Notes: generated by a model not told the origin, from the letters alone. Shown: positions 22,209 to 32,309, counted from the first letter of the stretch. The stretch: DNA of 64,000 nt from Riptortus pedestris (GCA_019009955.1 CM032232.1:142748501-142812500); one strand, 5' to 3'. Numbers and translations are program-made.

Positions 22209-22560
22209 AACATAACCTATAAAAAAGTCGTAAAATGTTTTATTACCAATCTTGTGAAAATATCCATGCTCTACAATTGTTGTTCTATACACTTTGTTTC
22301 TAAACTCAAGTATTATGCGAGTTATTCGTACTTCTTGGTTTTCTGCCTTCAGTGCCCCCCCCCCCATAGATGTTTACGTATAAATAGAGAATTTATAGTA
22401 AGACGACATCTTGTAGTGTGTCATACCAGCACGTGGGAAATCTGCTTAATTTACATAGTCTCTGCGTGACGGACGTTTTCGCCATCACCTGGCTAGGATC
22501 GAAGGGCATTAGAGTACATTCACCTAAATTTAAAAAAAAATATCAAACAAACCCTAGAAT

Positions 22561-22705
22561 TTTAGCAGATTTCCCTTGAGGGAAATCAGCTATTGAAGTC
22601 TTACTCGAGACGCAATTTTCGAAAAATTTCTTCAATTGTCCATCGATCCTACCTAGATGAGAAGAAGGAAGTGAGGTCCGTTCAAATTATATCTATATCT
22701 ATCTA

Positions 22706-22765
<60 letters not shown>

Positions 22766-23211
22766 TGTTAACGCTCTAGCGGTCGCAATTTTTGTTTGAT
22801 CGTTACCAAACTCGGAATTTAAATGTTTAATGCAAAAAGACAGATCAAGTTCGTTAATGGCTGAAATCGGACAAGTGGGAGGTGGGGTTTAGAGGGGGCG
22901 TTTTCGAAAATTCGAAATATCTCCGTTACCATACGTCGGATCAAAAATGTGTATAGAACCAATCTTATTGCAAATTAAATTTACTATAAATATTGTTCTA
23001 TACATTTATTCTCTGTCTGGAATATTAACCGAGATATTTGCATTTTTATTAAATTTTGCCCGATAACGGAAGACAGAGTTTCCCGCCAAAAGCTAGTTCG
23101 GCCCTTTGTCGTTCGGCGTTGTTGATCGGCTCTCGTATGGAGATTTCTCTATTATAAAACTTCACGTGGGAAATCTGCTTAGTTTACGCAGCCCCTGCGT
23201 GACGGACTTTT
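22561..23211 (+). mobile_element. Family A copy, both ends present, short and well preserved
   Basis: The 5' end AGCAGATTTCCC is followed by its own near-palindromic continuation (TTGAGGGAAATCAGCT). Next come CAATTTTCGAAAAATTTCTT, GTCCATCGATCCTACC, GGTCCGTTCAAATT and (TA)n at 22709-22761. Then GTCTGTTAACGCTCTAGCGG and CTTATTGCAAATTAAATTTA lead to the 3' end CACGTGGGAAATCTGCTTAG, TTTACGCAGCCCCTGCGTGA and CGGACTTTT. The 12-bp 5' AGCAGATTTCCC is the exact reverse complement of GGGAAATCTGCT at the 3' end. The hairpin ACGCAG-CCC-CTGCGT follows. It has no coding capacity. Confidence 0.82.
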
Positions 23212-23298
23212 ATTTATAGAGATATAGAAATATTATATAAACATACATTTTTTAATGTCCAGTTTATATCAGTACGGCTAATCGAGGAGGATTTTGTT

Positions 23299-23380
23299 CC
23301 CCAGGCGGGAATCCAACTCACTTCTCTGGCTTTATCAAGTGAAATAAACCAATGCTTAACTCGTACAGCTACCCCGAGAA
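23299..23380 (-). mobile_element. tRNA-like SINE head, minus strand
   Basis: Read in reverse: CTCGGGGTAGCTGTACGAGT, then TAAGCATTGG (box A region), and later GTGAGTTGGATTCCCGCCTG (box B-like). It differs from family S, so it may be a second SINE type or a tRNA pseudogene. Confidence 0.5.
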
Positions 23381-23438
23381 ATATTAGTAGAGTATTTGAC
23401 TTTGACAATTTGTATTGTTTCATTCAAAATGCTGAAGG

Positions 23439-23652
23439 GGCTCAGGTTAGCCATGTGAGTTAAAGCCACACATGGTAAACCTAGAGTGGCGAGTTCGATT
23501 CTCGCCTGGGCAAAGGAAATTATTTAGTGACGAAATTCATTAAATAACACCCTAAATCCCACCCTGACTAGAAAAGGTTGGTAAATTGTAGATAACCCGT
23601 CCCAATTAGCCTAAGTTGCTAAAAGTGGACCTTAATAAATAATAAATCAAAA
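23439..23652 (+). mobile_element. tRNA-derived SINE (family S)
   Basis: GGGGCTCAGGTTAGCCATGT and GAGTTAAAG form an excellent head. Box B is GAGTTCGATTCTCGCC, and the body ends TTAATAAATAATAAA. About 20 bases between box A and box B (the GTTGGCCTTAATCT part) are deleted compared with other copies. Confidence 0.87.
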
Positions 23653-24104
23653 TGCTGTAATTTGGACAGTCAAGATGCAAAATAGAGAAGGCTATAAGTC
23701 TTCAATATTATGCGATTCAGCGCGGTTTCGCATGCTTTTCTGAAGACAAGCAGTAATTGGCTTTGATGAGGAACAATTTACTGGGCGGATCGATATTATG
23801 TACAATGAAACAGCTGTTCCATGAATGATGTAGGACAGTATTAATTATTAAAGAATGTACAAGGTAAATGGGAGTAGAGATCAATACGCCATTATTTAGC
23901 TGATATCAGCTCTCTGCTGGCGAATATCTGTAAGAATATCGCAACAACCCAGTCTGGAAGTAAGATTATCTCTGTTATGGAAGGTTTTTAAGAAAAATGT
24001 TGATATTTCAGTAGAGATAAATTGTGTGCCTGAAGAGTCTGAATAAAGATATGTAAATTTATAAGTCCTAAATATTGTCATATAATAGGAAAATATGAAC
24101 ATAC
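23653..24104. other. Unassigned, possible intron on the minus strand
   Basis: There are no mobile-element hallmarks. It would be downstream intronic sequence if the adjacent microexon is real. Confidence 0.35.
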
Positions 24105-24140
24105 CTGATCATTGTCCTGACCCTGCCAGCTATCGCTTCC
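24105..24140 (-). CDS. Candidate 36-nt microexon of an unidentified host gene
   Basis: On the minus strand ACTTTTTTATTTTGTTTCAG, an excellent acceptor with a pyrimidine tract, is followed by exactly 36 bases and then a GTATGT donor at 24104-24099. In phase 0 the exon reads GSDSWQGQDNDQ, a hydrophilic 12-residue peptide that preserves frame whether included or skipped. The segment is clearly GC-richer than both flanks. I do not recognise the gene. The minus-strand frame continues upstream into the minisatellite, which is coincidental. If real, it implies a minus-strand gene with exons outside the window and an alternatively usable microexon. Confidence 0.5.
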
Positions 24141-24297
24141 CTGAAACAAAATAAAAAAGTCATTATAGAATTTATTTTGACAAACATTTAATAAATTCAG
24201 GAGAATAACTGAGCTGCTAACTGAGGGTAGTATACATATAGCTACTATTATTATATTTATAATATTTAACTGGCTTAATGAAGAATGAATGTTAGGT

Positions 24298-27022
24298 AGG
24301 CAAATGAACGAAGTGGTATGTAAGCAGAAAGATGAAATGTAAACAGTAAGAAAGACAGCATGTAGAAAGACAAAGGAGCAGAAAGGCGAAGTGGTATGTA
24401 AGCAGAAAGTGAACTGTAAACAGCCAGAAAGACAGCATGTAGTGGCATGCAGGCAGAAAGATGAAATGTGGGCAATTAGACAGAAAGGCGAAGTGGTATG
24501 TAGGCAGAAAGATGAAATGTAAAGAGCAGAAAGACAGCATGTAGAATGACAAAGGAGCAGAAAGGCGAAGTGGTATGTAAGCAGAAAGATGAAATGTAAA
24601 CAGTAAGAAAGACAGCATGTAGAAAGACAAAGGACCAGAAAGGCAAAAAGTGAACTGTAGGAAGGCAGAAATGCGAGGTGGCATGCAGGCAGAAAGATGA
24701 AATGTAGGCATAAGACGATGTGTAAGAAGCAGAAAGACGATATGTAAGTAGGCAGAAAGGCGAAGTGGTATGCAAGCAAAAAGATGAAATGTAGGTTGGC
24801 AGAAAGGCGAAGTGGTATGCAGGCAGAAAGACGATGTGTAAGAAGGCAGAAAGACGATATGTAGGTTGGCAGAAAGGCGAAGTGGTATGCAGGCAGAAAG
24901 ACGATGTGTAAGAAGGCAGAAAGATGAAATGTAGGCAGGCAGAAAGACGATAGTAGGTTGGCAGAATGGCGAAGTGGTATGCAGGCAGAAAGATGAAATG
25001 TAAGCAGGCAGAAAGACGATATGTAGATTGGCAGAAAGGCGAAGTGATATGCAGGCAGAAAGACGATATGTAGTTTGGCAGAATGGCGATGTGGTATGCA
25101 GGCAGAAAGATGAAATGTAGGCAGGCAGAAAGACGATATGTAGGTTGGCAGAATGGCGAAGTGGTATGCACACAGAAAGATGATAGTAGGTTGGCAGAAA
25201 GATGAAATGTAGGCAGGCAGAAAGACGATATGTAGGTTGGCAGAATGGCGAAGTGGTATGCACACAGAAAGACGATAGTAGGTTGGCAGAATGGCGAAGT
25301 GGTATGCAGGCAGAAAGATGAAATGTAGGCAGGCAGAAAGATGATATGTATGAAGGCAGAAAGACGATATGTAGATTGGCAGATAGTCGAAGTGGTATGC
25401 AGGCAGAAAGACGATTTGTAGGTTGGCAGAAAGGCGAAGTGGTATGCAGGCAGAAAGACGATATGTAGGTTGGCAGAAAGGCGAAGTGGTATGCAGGCAG
25501 AAAGACGATAGTAGGTTGGCAGAATGGCGAAGTGGTATGCAGGCAGAAAGACGATATGTAGGTTGGCAGAAAGGCGAAGTGGTATGCAGGCAGAAAGATG
25601 AAATGTAGGCAGAAAGGCGAAGTGATATGCAGGCAGAAAGACGATATGTAGGTTGGCAGAAAGGCGAAGTGGTATGCAGGCAGAAAGACGATTTGTAGGT
25701 TGGCAGAAAGGCGAAGTGGTATGCAGGCAGAAAGACGATATGTAGGTTGGCAGAATGGCAAAGTGGTATGCAGGCAGAAAGACGATATGTAGGTTGGCAG
25801 AAAGGCGAAGTGGTATGCAGGCAGAAAGACGATATGTAGGTTGGCAGAATGGCGAAGTGGTATGCAGGCAGATAGATGAAATGTAGGCAGGCAGAAAGAC
25901 GATAGTAGGTTGGCAGAATGGCGAAGTGGTATGCAGGCAGAAAGATGAAATGTAAGCAGGCAGAAAGACGATATGTAGGCAGGCAGAAAGACGATATGTA
26001 GGTTGGCAGAAAGGCGAAGTGGTATGCAGGCAGAAAGACGATATGTAGGTAGGCAGAAAGGCGAAGTGGTATGCAGGCAGAAAGACGATATGTAGGCAGG
26101 CAGAAAGGCGAAGTGGTATGCAGGCAGAAAGACGATATGTAGGCTGGCAGAAAGGCGAAGTGGTATGCAGGCAGAAAGACGATATGTAGGTTGGCAGAAA
26201 GGCGAAGTGGTATGCAGGCAGAAAGACGATATGTAGGCAGGCAGAAAGGCGAAGTGGTATGCAGGCAGAAAGACGATATGTAGGTTGGCAGAAAGGCGAA
26301 GTGGTATGCAGGCAGAAAGACGATATGTAGGCAGGCAGAAAGGCGAAGTGGTATGCAGGCAGAAAGACGATATGTAGGCAGGCAGAAAGGCGAAGTGGTA
26401 TGCAGGCAGAAAGACGATATGTAGATTGGCAGAAAGGCGAAGTGATATGCAGGCAGAAAGACGATTTGTAGGTTGGCAGAAAGGCGAAGTGGTATGCAGG
26501 CAGAAAGACGATTTGGAGGTTGGCAGAAAGGCGAAGTGGTATGCAGGCAGACAGCCGATATGTAGGTGTGCTGAAAGGCGAAGTGGTATGCAGGCAGAAA
26601 GACGATATGTAGGTTGGCAGAATGGCAAAGTGGTATGCAGGCAGAAAGACGATATGTAGGTTGGCAGAAAGGCGAAGTGGTATGCAGGCAGAAAGACGAT
26701 ATGTAGGTTGGCAGAAAGGCAAAGTGGTATGCAGGCAGAAAGACGATATGTAGGTTGGCAGAAAGGCAAAGTGGTATGCAGGCAGAAAGACGATATGGAG
26801 GTTGGCAGAAAGGCGAAGTGGTATGCAGGCAGAAAGACGATATGTAGGTTGGCAGAAAGGCGAAGTGGTATGCAGGCAGAAAGACGATATGTAGGTTGGC
26901 AGAATGGCTAAGTGGTATGCAGGCAGAAAGACGATATGTAGGTTGGCAGAAAGGCGAAGTGGTATGCAGGCAGAAAGACGATTTGTAGGTTGGCAGAAAG
27001 GCGAAGTGGTATGCAGGCAGAA
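24298..27022. repeat. 47-bp minisatellite, ~58 copies, open in all three minus-strand frames
   Basis: The unit is a dimer of two related halves, GGCAGAAAGGCGAAGTGGTA plus T and GGCAGAAAGACGATATGTAG plus a short linker. Starts at 26288 and 26335 give a 47-bp period. Because 47 is not a multiple of three and the unit has no stop on the minus strand, all three minus frames are open. They encode the same 47-residue periodic peptide (SACIPLRLSANLHIVFLPAY), so open frames of 395, 748 and 825 codons overlap. Units at 24298-24760 are degenerate while 25600-27000 is homogeneous, the pattern of an actively turning-over core. I see no independent evidence that it is translated. Confidence 0.95.
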
Positions 27023-27412
27023 TTCGAAGGGAATCTATCTGCTATTGAAAAAGGATAGGCTGATATACCTGTTGGGTGAAAAACCTTTTCAGCAAAATAA
27101 CATGTGTTGTATATTTCTTAACTAAAGTCCACTTCATGGAACCGTGGCCTATCCGGACAGGTTATTTTTCGGTTGGTGCATTTTTATAATTAATTTAAGA
27201 ATAGGGGAGTTTACTAAATTTTCCCTATCCAACGTAAACACTTGGTCTTCTTCAAGACTAATAAGAATAAGTTCGTTATATACAAGTCTAACCTCAGCCG
27301 CATAGAGTACAAAAAAAAGTGGAGGCTAAGTAACCTAAGCAGATATCCTACATATTCAAATGACACACTAGTGATTTAATTTCACTATATATTCTATATT
27401 TCAATATATAAA
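27023..27412. other. Unassigned spacer
   Basis: AT-rich with no recognisable motif. Confidence 0.4.
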
Positions 27413-27939
27413 CTCGCGGACAAAAAAAACGGCGCACCTACATTTTTAAACATAATACTACATTTATCAGTGATCAGTCGTGCTACTGGTTTTATCATGA
27501 CGCTATATGTACCTTGACACTTTCTTGTCAATAATTCGAAGTGGTATTAGGATCCCAAAGAATTGTTGGAGATAAGACTGCTGAATTCTGTAATCCACGT
27601 TTCATTAGTACACGTCTGGCTCTGACAGTTCGGCGGTGATTCAAGCTAGAGGGGGTAACACATGGTACTAAACCGAGGTAAAAGAAATTCCCATAATTTT
27701 TGTTTTGAAATCGTACAGAAATTTTTTTATTTTGTTGTTTTACCAAAATTACTTTTTGTGAATTAAATTTTATTCTGCGCTTACTTCACTTGTTTTTTGG
27801 TTTTTCTCTATTTTACCCAGTACCTATATAAATTCTTAGATAAAATAATAAATTAAAAAAAAATCGGTATGATTTTTAGTATACTTAGTTGAGAAATTGT
27901 AGACGAAAATGTAGGTGCGCCGTTTTTTTTTGTCCGCGA

Positions 27940-27940
<1 letters not shown>
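27413..27940. mobile_element. Tc1-like non-autonomous element with ~34-bp TIRs
   Basis: The left end CTCGCGGACAAAAAAAACGG then CGCACCTACATTTT is mirrored at the right end by AAAATGTAGGTGCGCC then a T-run and GTCCGCGAG, with a one-base length difference. Both sides are flanked by TA-rich sequence, and the right flank is a (TA)n run. GGACAAAAAAAACGG resembles Tc1-type termini. The interior includes a minus-strand 72-codon frame (HRRTVRARRVLMKRGLQNS), which is basic and HTH-like but not firmly recognised. Confidence 0.8.

Positions 27941-27999
<59 letters not shown>
27941..27999. repeat. (TA)n microsatellite
   Basis: A pure TA run immediately abuts the right inverted repeat of the Tc1-like element, consistent with TA target preference. 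Confidence 0.95.
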
Positions 28000-28003
<4 letters not shown>

Positions 28004-28030
28004 TGTGTGAGTGTATATTCCTTTTATTCT

Positions 28031-28090
28031 CCAGGCGTGAATCGAACCCACGACTATGAATTTCCTTTAATTGAAATCTGTTAAACTGTA
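28031..28090 (-). mobile_element. tRNA-like fragment with box B, minus strand
   Basis: The reverse strand reads GTCGTGGGTTCGATTCACGC then CTGGAG, a strong T-arm/box B. Box A is not convincing, so it is a SINE or tRNA relic rather than a functional tRNA. Confidence 0.5.
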
Positions 28091-28548
28091 AGGTTGGATC
28101 AGGGAATTCCTGGGGCAGGTTCTGGCTTACTCACGGCAAGAACAGTTGCTACAACCGTGGGAAATCTCCCATTCCACGTATTAGGAAATCATCCAGGAAG
28201 GAAATGCCGTTAATCCGTGCGAAATGCGCTACTCTCCACCGGACTGGAACAACAGACAATGCTATGGCCGGCATTATTCATCAGCCCGTCAAAAAAAAAA
28301 AAAACTGGAATGATGGTTGCTTTAATCAGTAGCCACGGCATAAAGGCATAATATTAGAAAGTTTGAATACAATATAAAATCACATAACCGAAGGCCTATA
28401 AAAACTGGCCACAATGGCTATTCAACTATTGGAGAGCTGAAACTTCTTGCAAACATTATAAAACATGTCTACTCAGCCACAACACTTATGTCTCTCCACA
28501 GGTGTAATGAAATAAACAGATTACCTATAAAAACCTATCAAAAGTATA
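28091..28548. other. Unassigned sequence
   Basis: It contains a GC-richer stretch at about 28110-28290 that ends in a 14-base A run, reminiscent of a retroposed fragment, but without a recognisable source. Confidence 0.4.
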
Positions 28549-28556
28549 GCTTAGAG

Positions 28557-29155
28557 CCAAAAACTTTTTTGTATCGTAGACCCCTTGCCATGTTTCTCGG
28601 TTTTGGGTAGACCCCCTACTTACCTGATATTGACTTTTTGTAAATTTCTAACTGTAGTGAAGTTTAGTGTTAAAAACTTAAAGTAAAAACATATGTTAAG
28701 TTTTATACATTTATTAATTGAATTTAAATTAAAACTACTCAAAATAAAATTTTGTGACGAACTGAACAAGTCAGTGCAAGTTCGCGAAGCTCTGAGACTT
28801 GCACGTATGCTTGTAACAAGATGATACTGGTATATCATTATGTGCAGGTTTTTACAAGTTCAAAATGTATTGCGACCACAAAGCGAATGCCTACATACTA
28901 CAACTTACACAATTTTATAAACATATATAATACATTTTTTACTTCATAGGTACTTTTATAAATAATGTATATGTCTTTATATTATAAGATAGTATAATGT
29001 AAGTAAATAGGTACTATCAGTGTATGTTGAGATCCACTATCGTAGACCCCTATTTTCATTTCATGGACCCCCAAAATTTTTTTTCGCTGACGTAGACCCC
29101 TCGCAGGTTGTCATAGACCCCTGGGGGTCGATATAGACCACTTTGGGAATCATAG
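28557..29155. mobile_element. hAT-like non-autonomous element with 8-bp target duplication
   Basis: GCTTAGAG occurs at 28549-28556 and again at 29156-29163, an exact 8-bp duplication. The ends are CCAAAAACTTTTTTGTATCG then TAGACCCC and, in reverse complement, CTATGATTCCCAAAGTGGTC then TATATCGACCCC. These are imperfect inverted repeats of the CCAAA...GACCCC type seen in hAT transposons. TAGACCCC recurs subterminally several times at both ends, typical of hAT transposase-binding repeats. The 599-bp interior is AT-rich and non-coding. Confidence 0.88.
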
Positions 29156-29439
29156 GCTTAGAGTCTCTTTAACTAAATTATATGACTTTACTTTGTTTGG
29201 AGCATTTAGGAAATGAAATAGTTTTGCGAGTTGAAAACTATTTTAACTTTTATTGCTATCTAATTTAATTAATACTTCTTAATAATAGATTTTTTGCTTT
29301 TATTTGTATTTCGTACTGTTGTTTTCTCGTTTTCTTATGAGTTTTCTTCAATATTATTCTGTTTGCGTATTTAATATTTTATTGTGTTTTTAGCAGATTT
29401 CCCTAAATATTATGTATTTATTTTGATATTATACTACGG

Positions 29440-29810
29440 AAGGACTATATCTAAAAGTATATATTCCAGCCATTAAAGAGTATTTAGTACAAAAACTAAC
29501 ATCAACAGAATATCACTTGAGACAATCATTAACTGGACACGGAACAACAAACTCTTACTTTAATCATTTTGGCCTAACAGATCAACCAAATTGTTACTTT
29601 ATTACTCTCGACTTTACTACCGAACAGACTTGCTCAATGACTGTAGAGTACTAAAGGAACAACAAAATAATTTAAAACGGAAGTAAAACGTCGAAAAGAT
29701 AATTGGCCTGTTGAGGAAAAACTTCAATTTTATAAATACAATACACAGCTAAGTAAATTCTGCCCTCTAAACCCTCCCTATTCCTGGACTGACTTCATAC
29801 ATTAACGAAT
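29440..29810 (+). pseudogene. Non-LTR retrotransposon reverse-transcriptase/RNase H C-terminal relic
   Basis: From about 29492 the frame reads EYHLRQSLTGHGTTNSYFNH then FGLTDQPNCYF, the LTGHG...Y...FG...C motif near the C-terminus of insect I/R1/Jockey-type LINE ORF2 proteins. A stop at 29651 and a frameshift follow, then VLKEQQNNLKRK and, in another phase, KRRKDNWPVEEKLQFYKYNT. These match the usual downstream 'cysteine, leucine, WP' segment. The upstream catalytic domain is absent or unreadable. It is a decayed, 5'-truncated copy. Confidence 0.7.
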
Positions 29811-29999
29811 AGGAACTTGAGGGTTAAAAATTGGGTAACATATTTCGAGTAGAGACTACATATTTTTATGTATCTCACGTAGTTTACATTCAATGAATGC
29901 AATATTTGATATTTGAATTTCGAACAAGTGGTTCATACCAAACAACTTATTGTTAATATGGCATGTGTAAGAGTGGGGGTTTACTGAAGGCTGAAACCT

Positions 30000-30256
30000 A
30001 AAAAAATGCAAATGTCTCGTTTATTATTTAAGATACAGAGAAAATGTATATTATAACATTTATAAGTAATTATATTAACAATAAGATTTCTTCCATACAA
30101 TTTTTAGATCCGATTTATAGTAACGGAGATATTTCAAATTTTCGAAATTCCCTTTCTCTAACCCCAACTCCCCCCAGTCCGATTTCAACCGTTAATGAAC
30201 TTGATCTTTTAAATATCGACTTTGGTAGCGATCAAAGAACAATTGTGACCGCTAGA
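30000..30256 (-). mobile_element. Family A core, minus strand
   Basis: ATTAACAATAAGATTTCTTC, GATTTATAGTAACGGAGATA, GAACTTGATCTTTTAAATAT and GTGACCGCTAGACAGG are family A core motifs in reverse. Neither end is present. Confidence 0.7.
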
Positions 30257-30284
30257 CAGGATTAACAATGTTTTAATAATACAA

Positions 30285-30316
<32 letters not shown>
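30285..30316. repeat. (TAA)n microsatellite
   Basis: AATAATAATAATAAT tandem trinucleotides. Confidence 0.9.
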
Positions 30317-30321
<5 letters not shown>

Positions 30322-30603
30322 GAAAAGGATATAATAAAATATGAATATATACTGAATTATAAACAATATATAGATATCAAGAAATTAATAAGAAAATGTA
30401 TACATGTAATATAATCTGTATGTAGTTAAGTAAATATTATCATTAATTAATTAGCATATAATAGAACCTGCAATAATGAAGAAGTAATTTCCTAAAGTAC
30501 ATAAGTTGTTTGAGCACTACATTTTCACGTAAAACCAAACACACACACACAAACATTATTTAGGGCGTAATAACCCAGTAGTTTCTCGCCCAAAAAAACA
30601 GTT

Positions 30604-30624
30604 AACCTAACCTAACCTAACCAA
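30604..30624. repeat. Short interstitial (CCTAA) repeat
   Basis: AACCTAACCTAACCTAACC is about four units of the complement of the insect telomere motif TTAGG. It is too short to be a telomere, and such runs are common inside arthropod genomes. Confidence 0.7.
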
Positions 30625-30768
30625 TGTTTTAATAGATAAATATATATAATAAATACAAACGGTAATAAGAAACCAATCAGTAAATTTTAATAATTCACCA
30701 ATCTCTGTCTGCCAATATCTCACGGGAAAGAAACGCTAAAGCTTAACAGACGTACATATATATTAAGG

Positions 30769-31000
30769 ACGTTCTCATGACGGCGATTTTAGAAACATGT
30801 CTTCAAATGTCCATCGATCCTACGCAAGAATAACGAAAAATCTGCTAAAAATGGAGTCCGTTCAAAATAATATATTTAATTGTGAACGGGGTCATCTAGG
30901 AAGAATCGATGGATATTTGAATACAGTTTTTGAAAATCGAGTCTCGAGTAAAACCTCAATAGCTATTCCCCATAAGGAAAATCAGATATCAAAAACCAAT
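30769..31000. mobile_element. Two family A 5' ends arranged head to head
   Basis: The plus arm has TCATGACGGCGATTTT, TGTCCATCGATCCTACGC and GGAGTCCGTTCAAAAT. The minus arm has ATTGTGAACGG, GAAGAATCGATGGATATTTG and CCTCAATAGCTATTCCCC. Together they form an inverted repeat of about 110 bp per arm around an AATATATTT centre. There is no coding function. Confidence 0.72.
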
Positions 31001-31470
31001 ATGGCCACCTCTACTAAGGCTTTACCTAAGATCACCAGGTTCATCTCTAAGAGTGAAATGGCTTTGAAAACAAGTTACTTGTTGGTTCTGCCGACTTTGT
31101 AGCTCAAAATCAATGCAGTTTCAAAGTGTTTGAGCCGGTGATAATTGCTAGGGATATCCGAGCTGGGGATTGAGAAATCAATAGCAAGTCAGGGAGAAAA
31201 ATTAATGAGGAATTAATGAGAGTCTAACAAGGTGGATCAGCTCGTTAAATAGACCGGAAAAATCTTACTGAAAACTTTTTCCCCCCTCGCTCAAACAGCT
31301 CCTAATGCAAAATAAATGAAGCGAATTTCCTCCACTGGCAGGAAGTTGCTTAAAACAACTTTGGTGTATCTCCAACCAAAGAACGGTTGGTAATAGCTCA
31401 TTATCAGGTCTCATGATCAAGACTGAAGCCCGGAAACCAAGGGGTTGATCGGTAGCCTCATGAATGGAAG
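31001..31470. other. Unassigned spacer
   Basis: No element or gene is recognised. Confidence 0.4.
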
Positions 31471-32060
31471 AAGTCCGTCACGCAGGGGTTGCGTAAACTA
31501 AACAGATTTTCCACGTGTTGGGAAAACACCCTTGTGACCTCATCTCACAACATATGATCTATTCCTAACCAAGAAGCCGATGAGTTGGGGATGTTACTGA
31601 ACCTGAAAATAACGTAGTACGAAAAAATCATAAAACAATGATTGTAGACCATCAGTAGTTAACAAGGTTAGTTCTACAACATTTTACGACCCGACTCATA
31701 ATAACGAAATTATTTTGAATTTTAAAAGAAAAAGTCCGTCACGCAGGGGCTGCGTGTACTAAGCAGATTTTCCACCTACTGGTATGACACACTTATGATC
31801 TCAGATGTAATAACAAGTTCTCGAAATGCAAAGAACAACACTTGTAGAACAGTTTGATTCTACAACATTTTACCACCTGACTCATAGTAAAGAAGATACT
31901 TTCAATTTTCGAACCTCTCCCCCTGAACCACCACTATTCCAGGTGTGATTTCTGCCAATATCAAACATGATGATTAGTGTTGACTGAAACTATTTAATAT
32001 CGAGTTATACCATCCGCAAATTAACATTTTCGAAACGTAAAATCGAAATTGATGAATGCC
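31471..32060 (-). mobile_element. Two consecutive family A 3' ends, minus strand
   Basis: GTCCGTCACGCAGGGGTTGC then GTAAACTAAACAGATTTTCC lies at 31472-31512. GTCCGTCACGCAGGGGCTGC then GTGTACTAAGCAGATTTTCC lies at 31735-31772. Each is followed by related body sequence (ATGACACACTTATGATCTCA, GTTCTACAACATTTTACGAC). This suggests a tandem or nested pair of truncated copies. Confidence 0.75.
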
Positions 32061-32309
32061 ATTAGGCAAAGAATCTGCTTTTTGTCTCCCAAAATATAGG
32101 TCCCTTGAAAGTAACATTTGGCATTTAAGGTTAGAATAAAGTGGTTCAGGATATTACACCTTATTGTTACCATGACATGAGTTGGAGTTGACTAAAAATT
32201 GATTCCTTAATTAGGGGAAAAAGGGGGGGGATGTATTCCTTTTACTAATAATTACTACGTAATTAGTTTTAAATAAATTAATTCTAAGAACGTTTCTTGT
32301 TATCTTAAT

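Larger units (their letters stand above)
21093..22474 (+). mobile_element. Family A copy with both ends, interrupted by a mariner
   Basis: A degenerate 5' palindrome (AAGCATATTCCCCTAAAGAG then AAATCGGCTATTGAAG) and TGTCCATCGATCTTACCCA start the copy. CACGTGGGAAATCTGCTTAA and CTCTGCGTGACGGACG end it. The 940-bp mariner at 21269-22208 sits inside, placed in the sequence that reads GATCGAAAAATTGTATAGAA in intact copies. Confidence 0.75.

Noticed and set aside
24078..26769. Minus-strand open frames of 395, 748 and 825 codons as a large repeat protein gene
   Set aside because: They are three overlapping frames through one 47-bp minisatellite whose unit lacks stops on that strand. All frames give the same periodic peptide, there is no start context, domain or splice support, and the array is degenerate at its edge.
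30604..30624. Telomere or subtelomere
   Set aside because: Only about four CCTAA units are present, surrounded by ordinary interspersed repeats. This is a common interstitial motif in arthropods.
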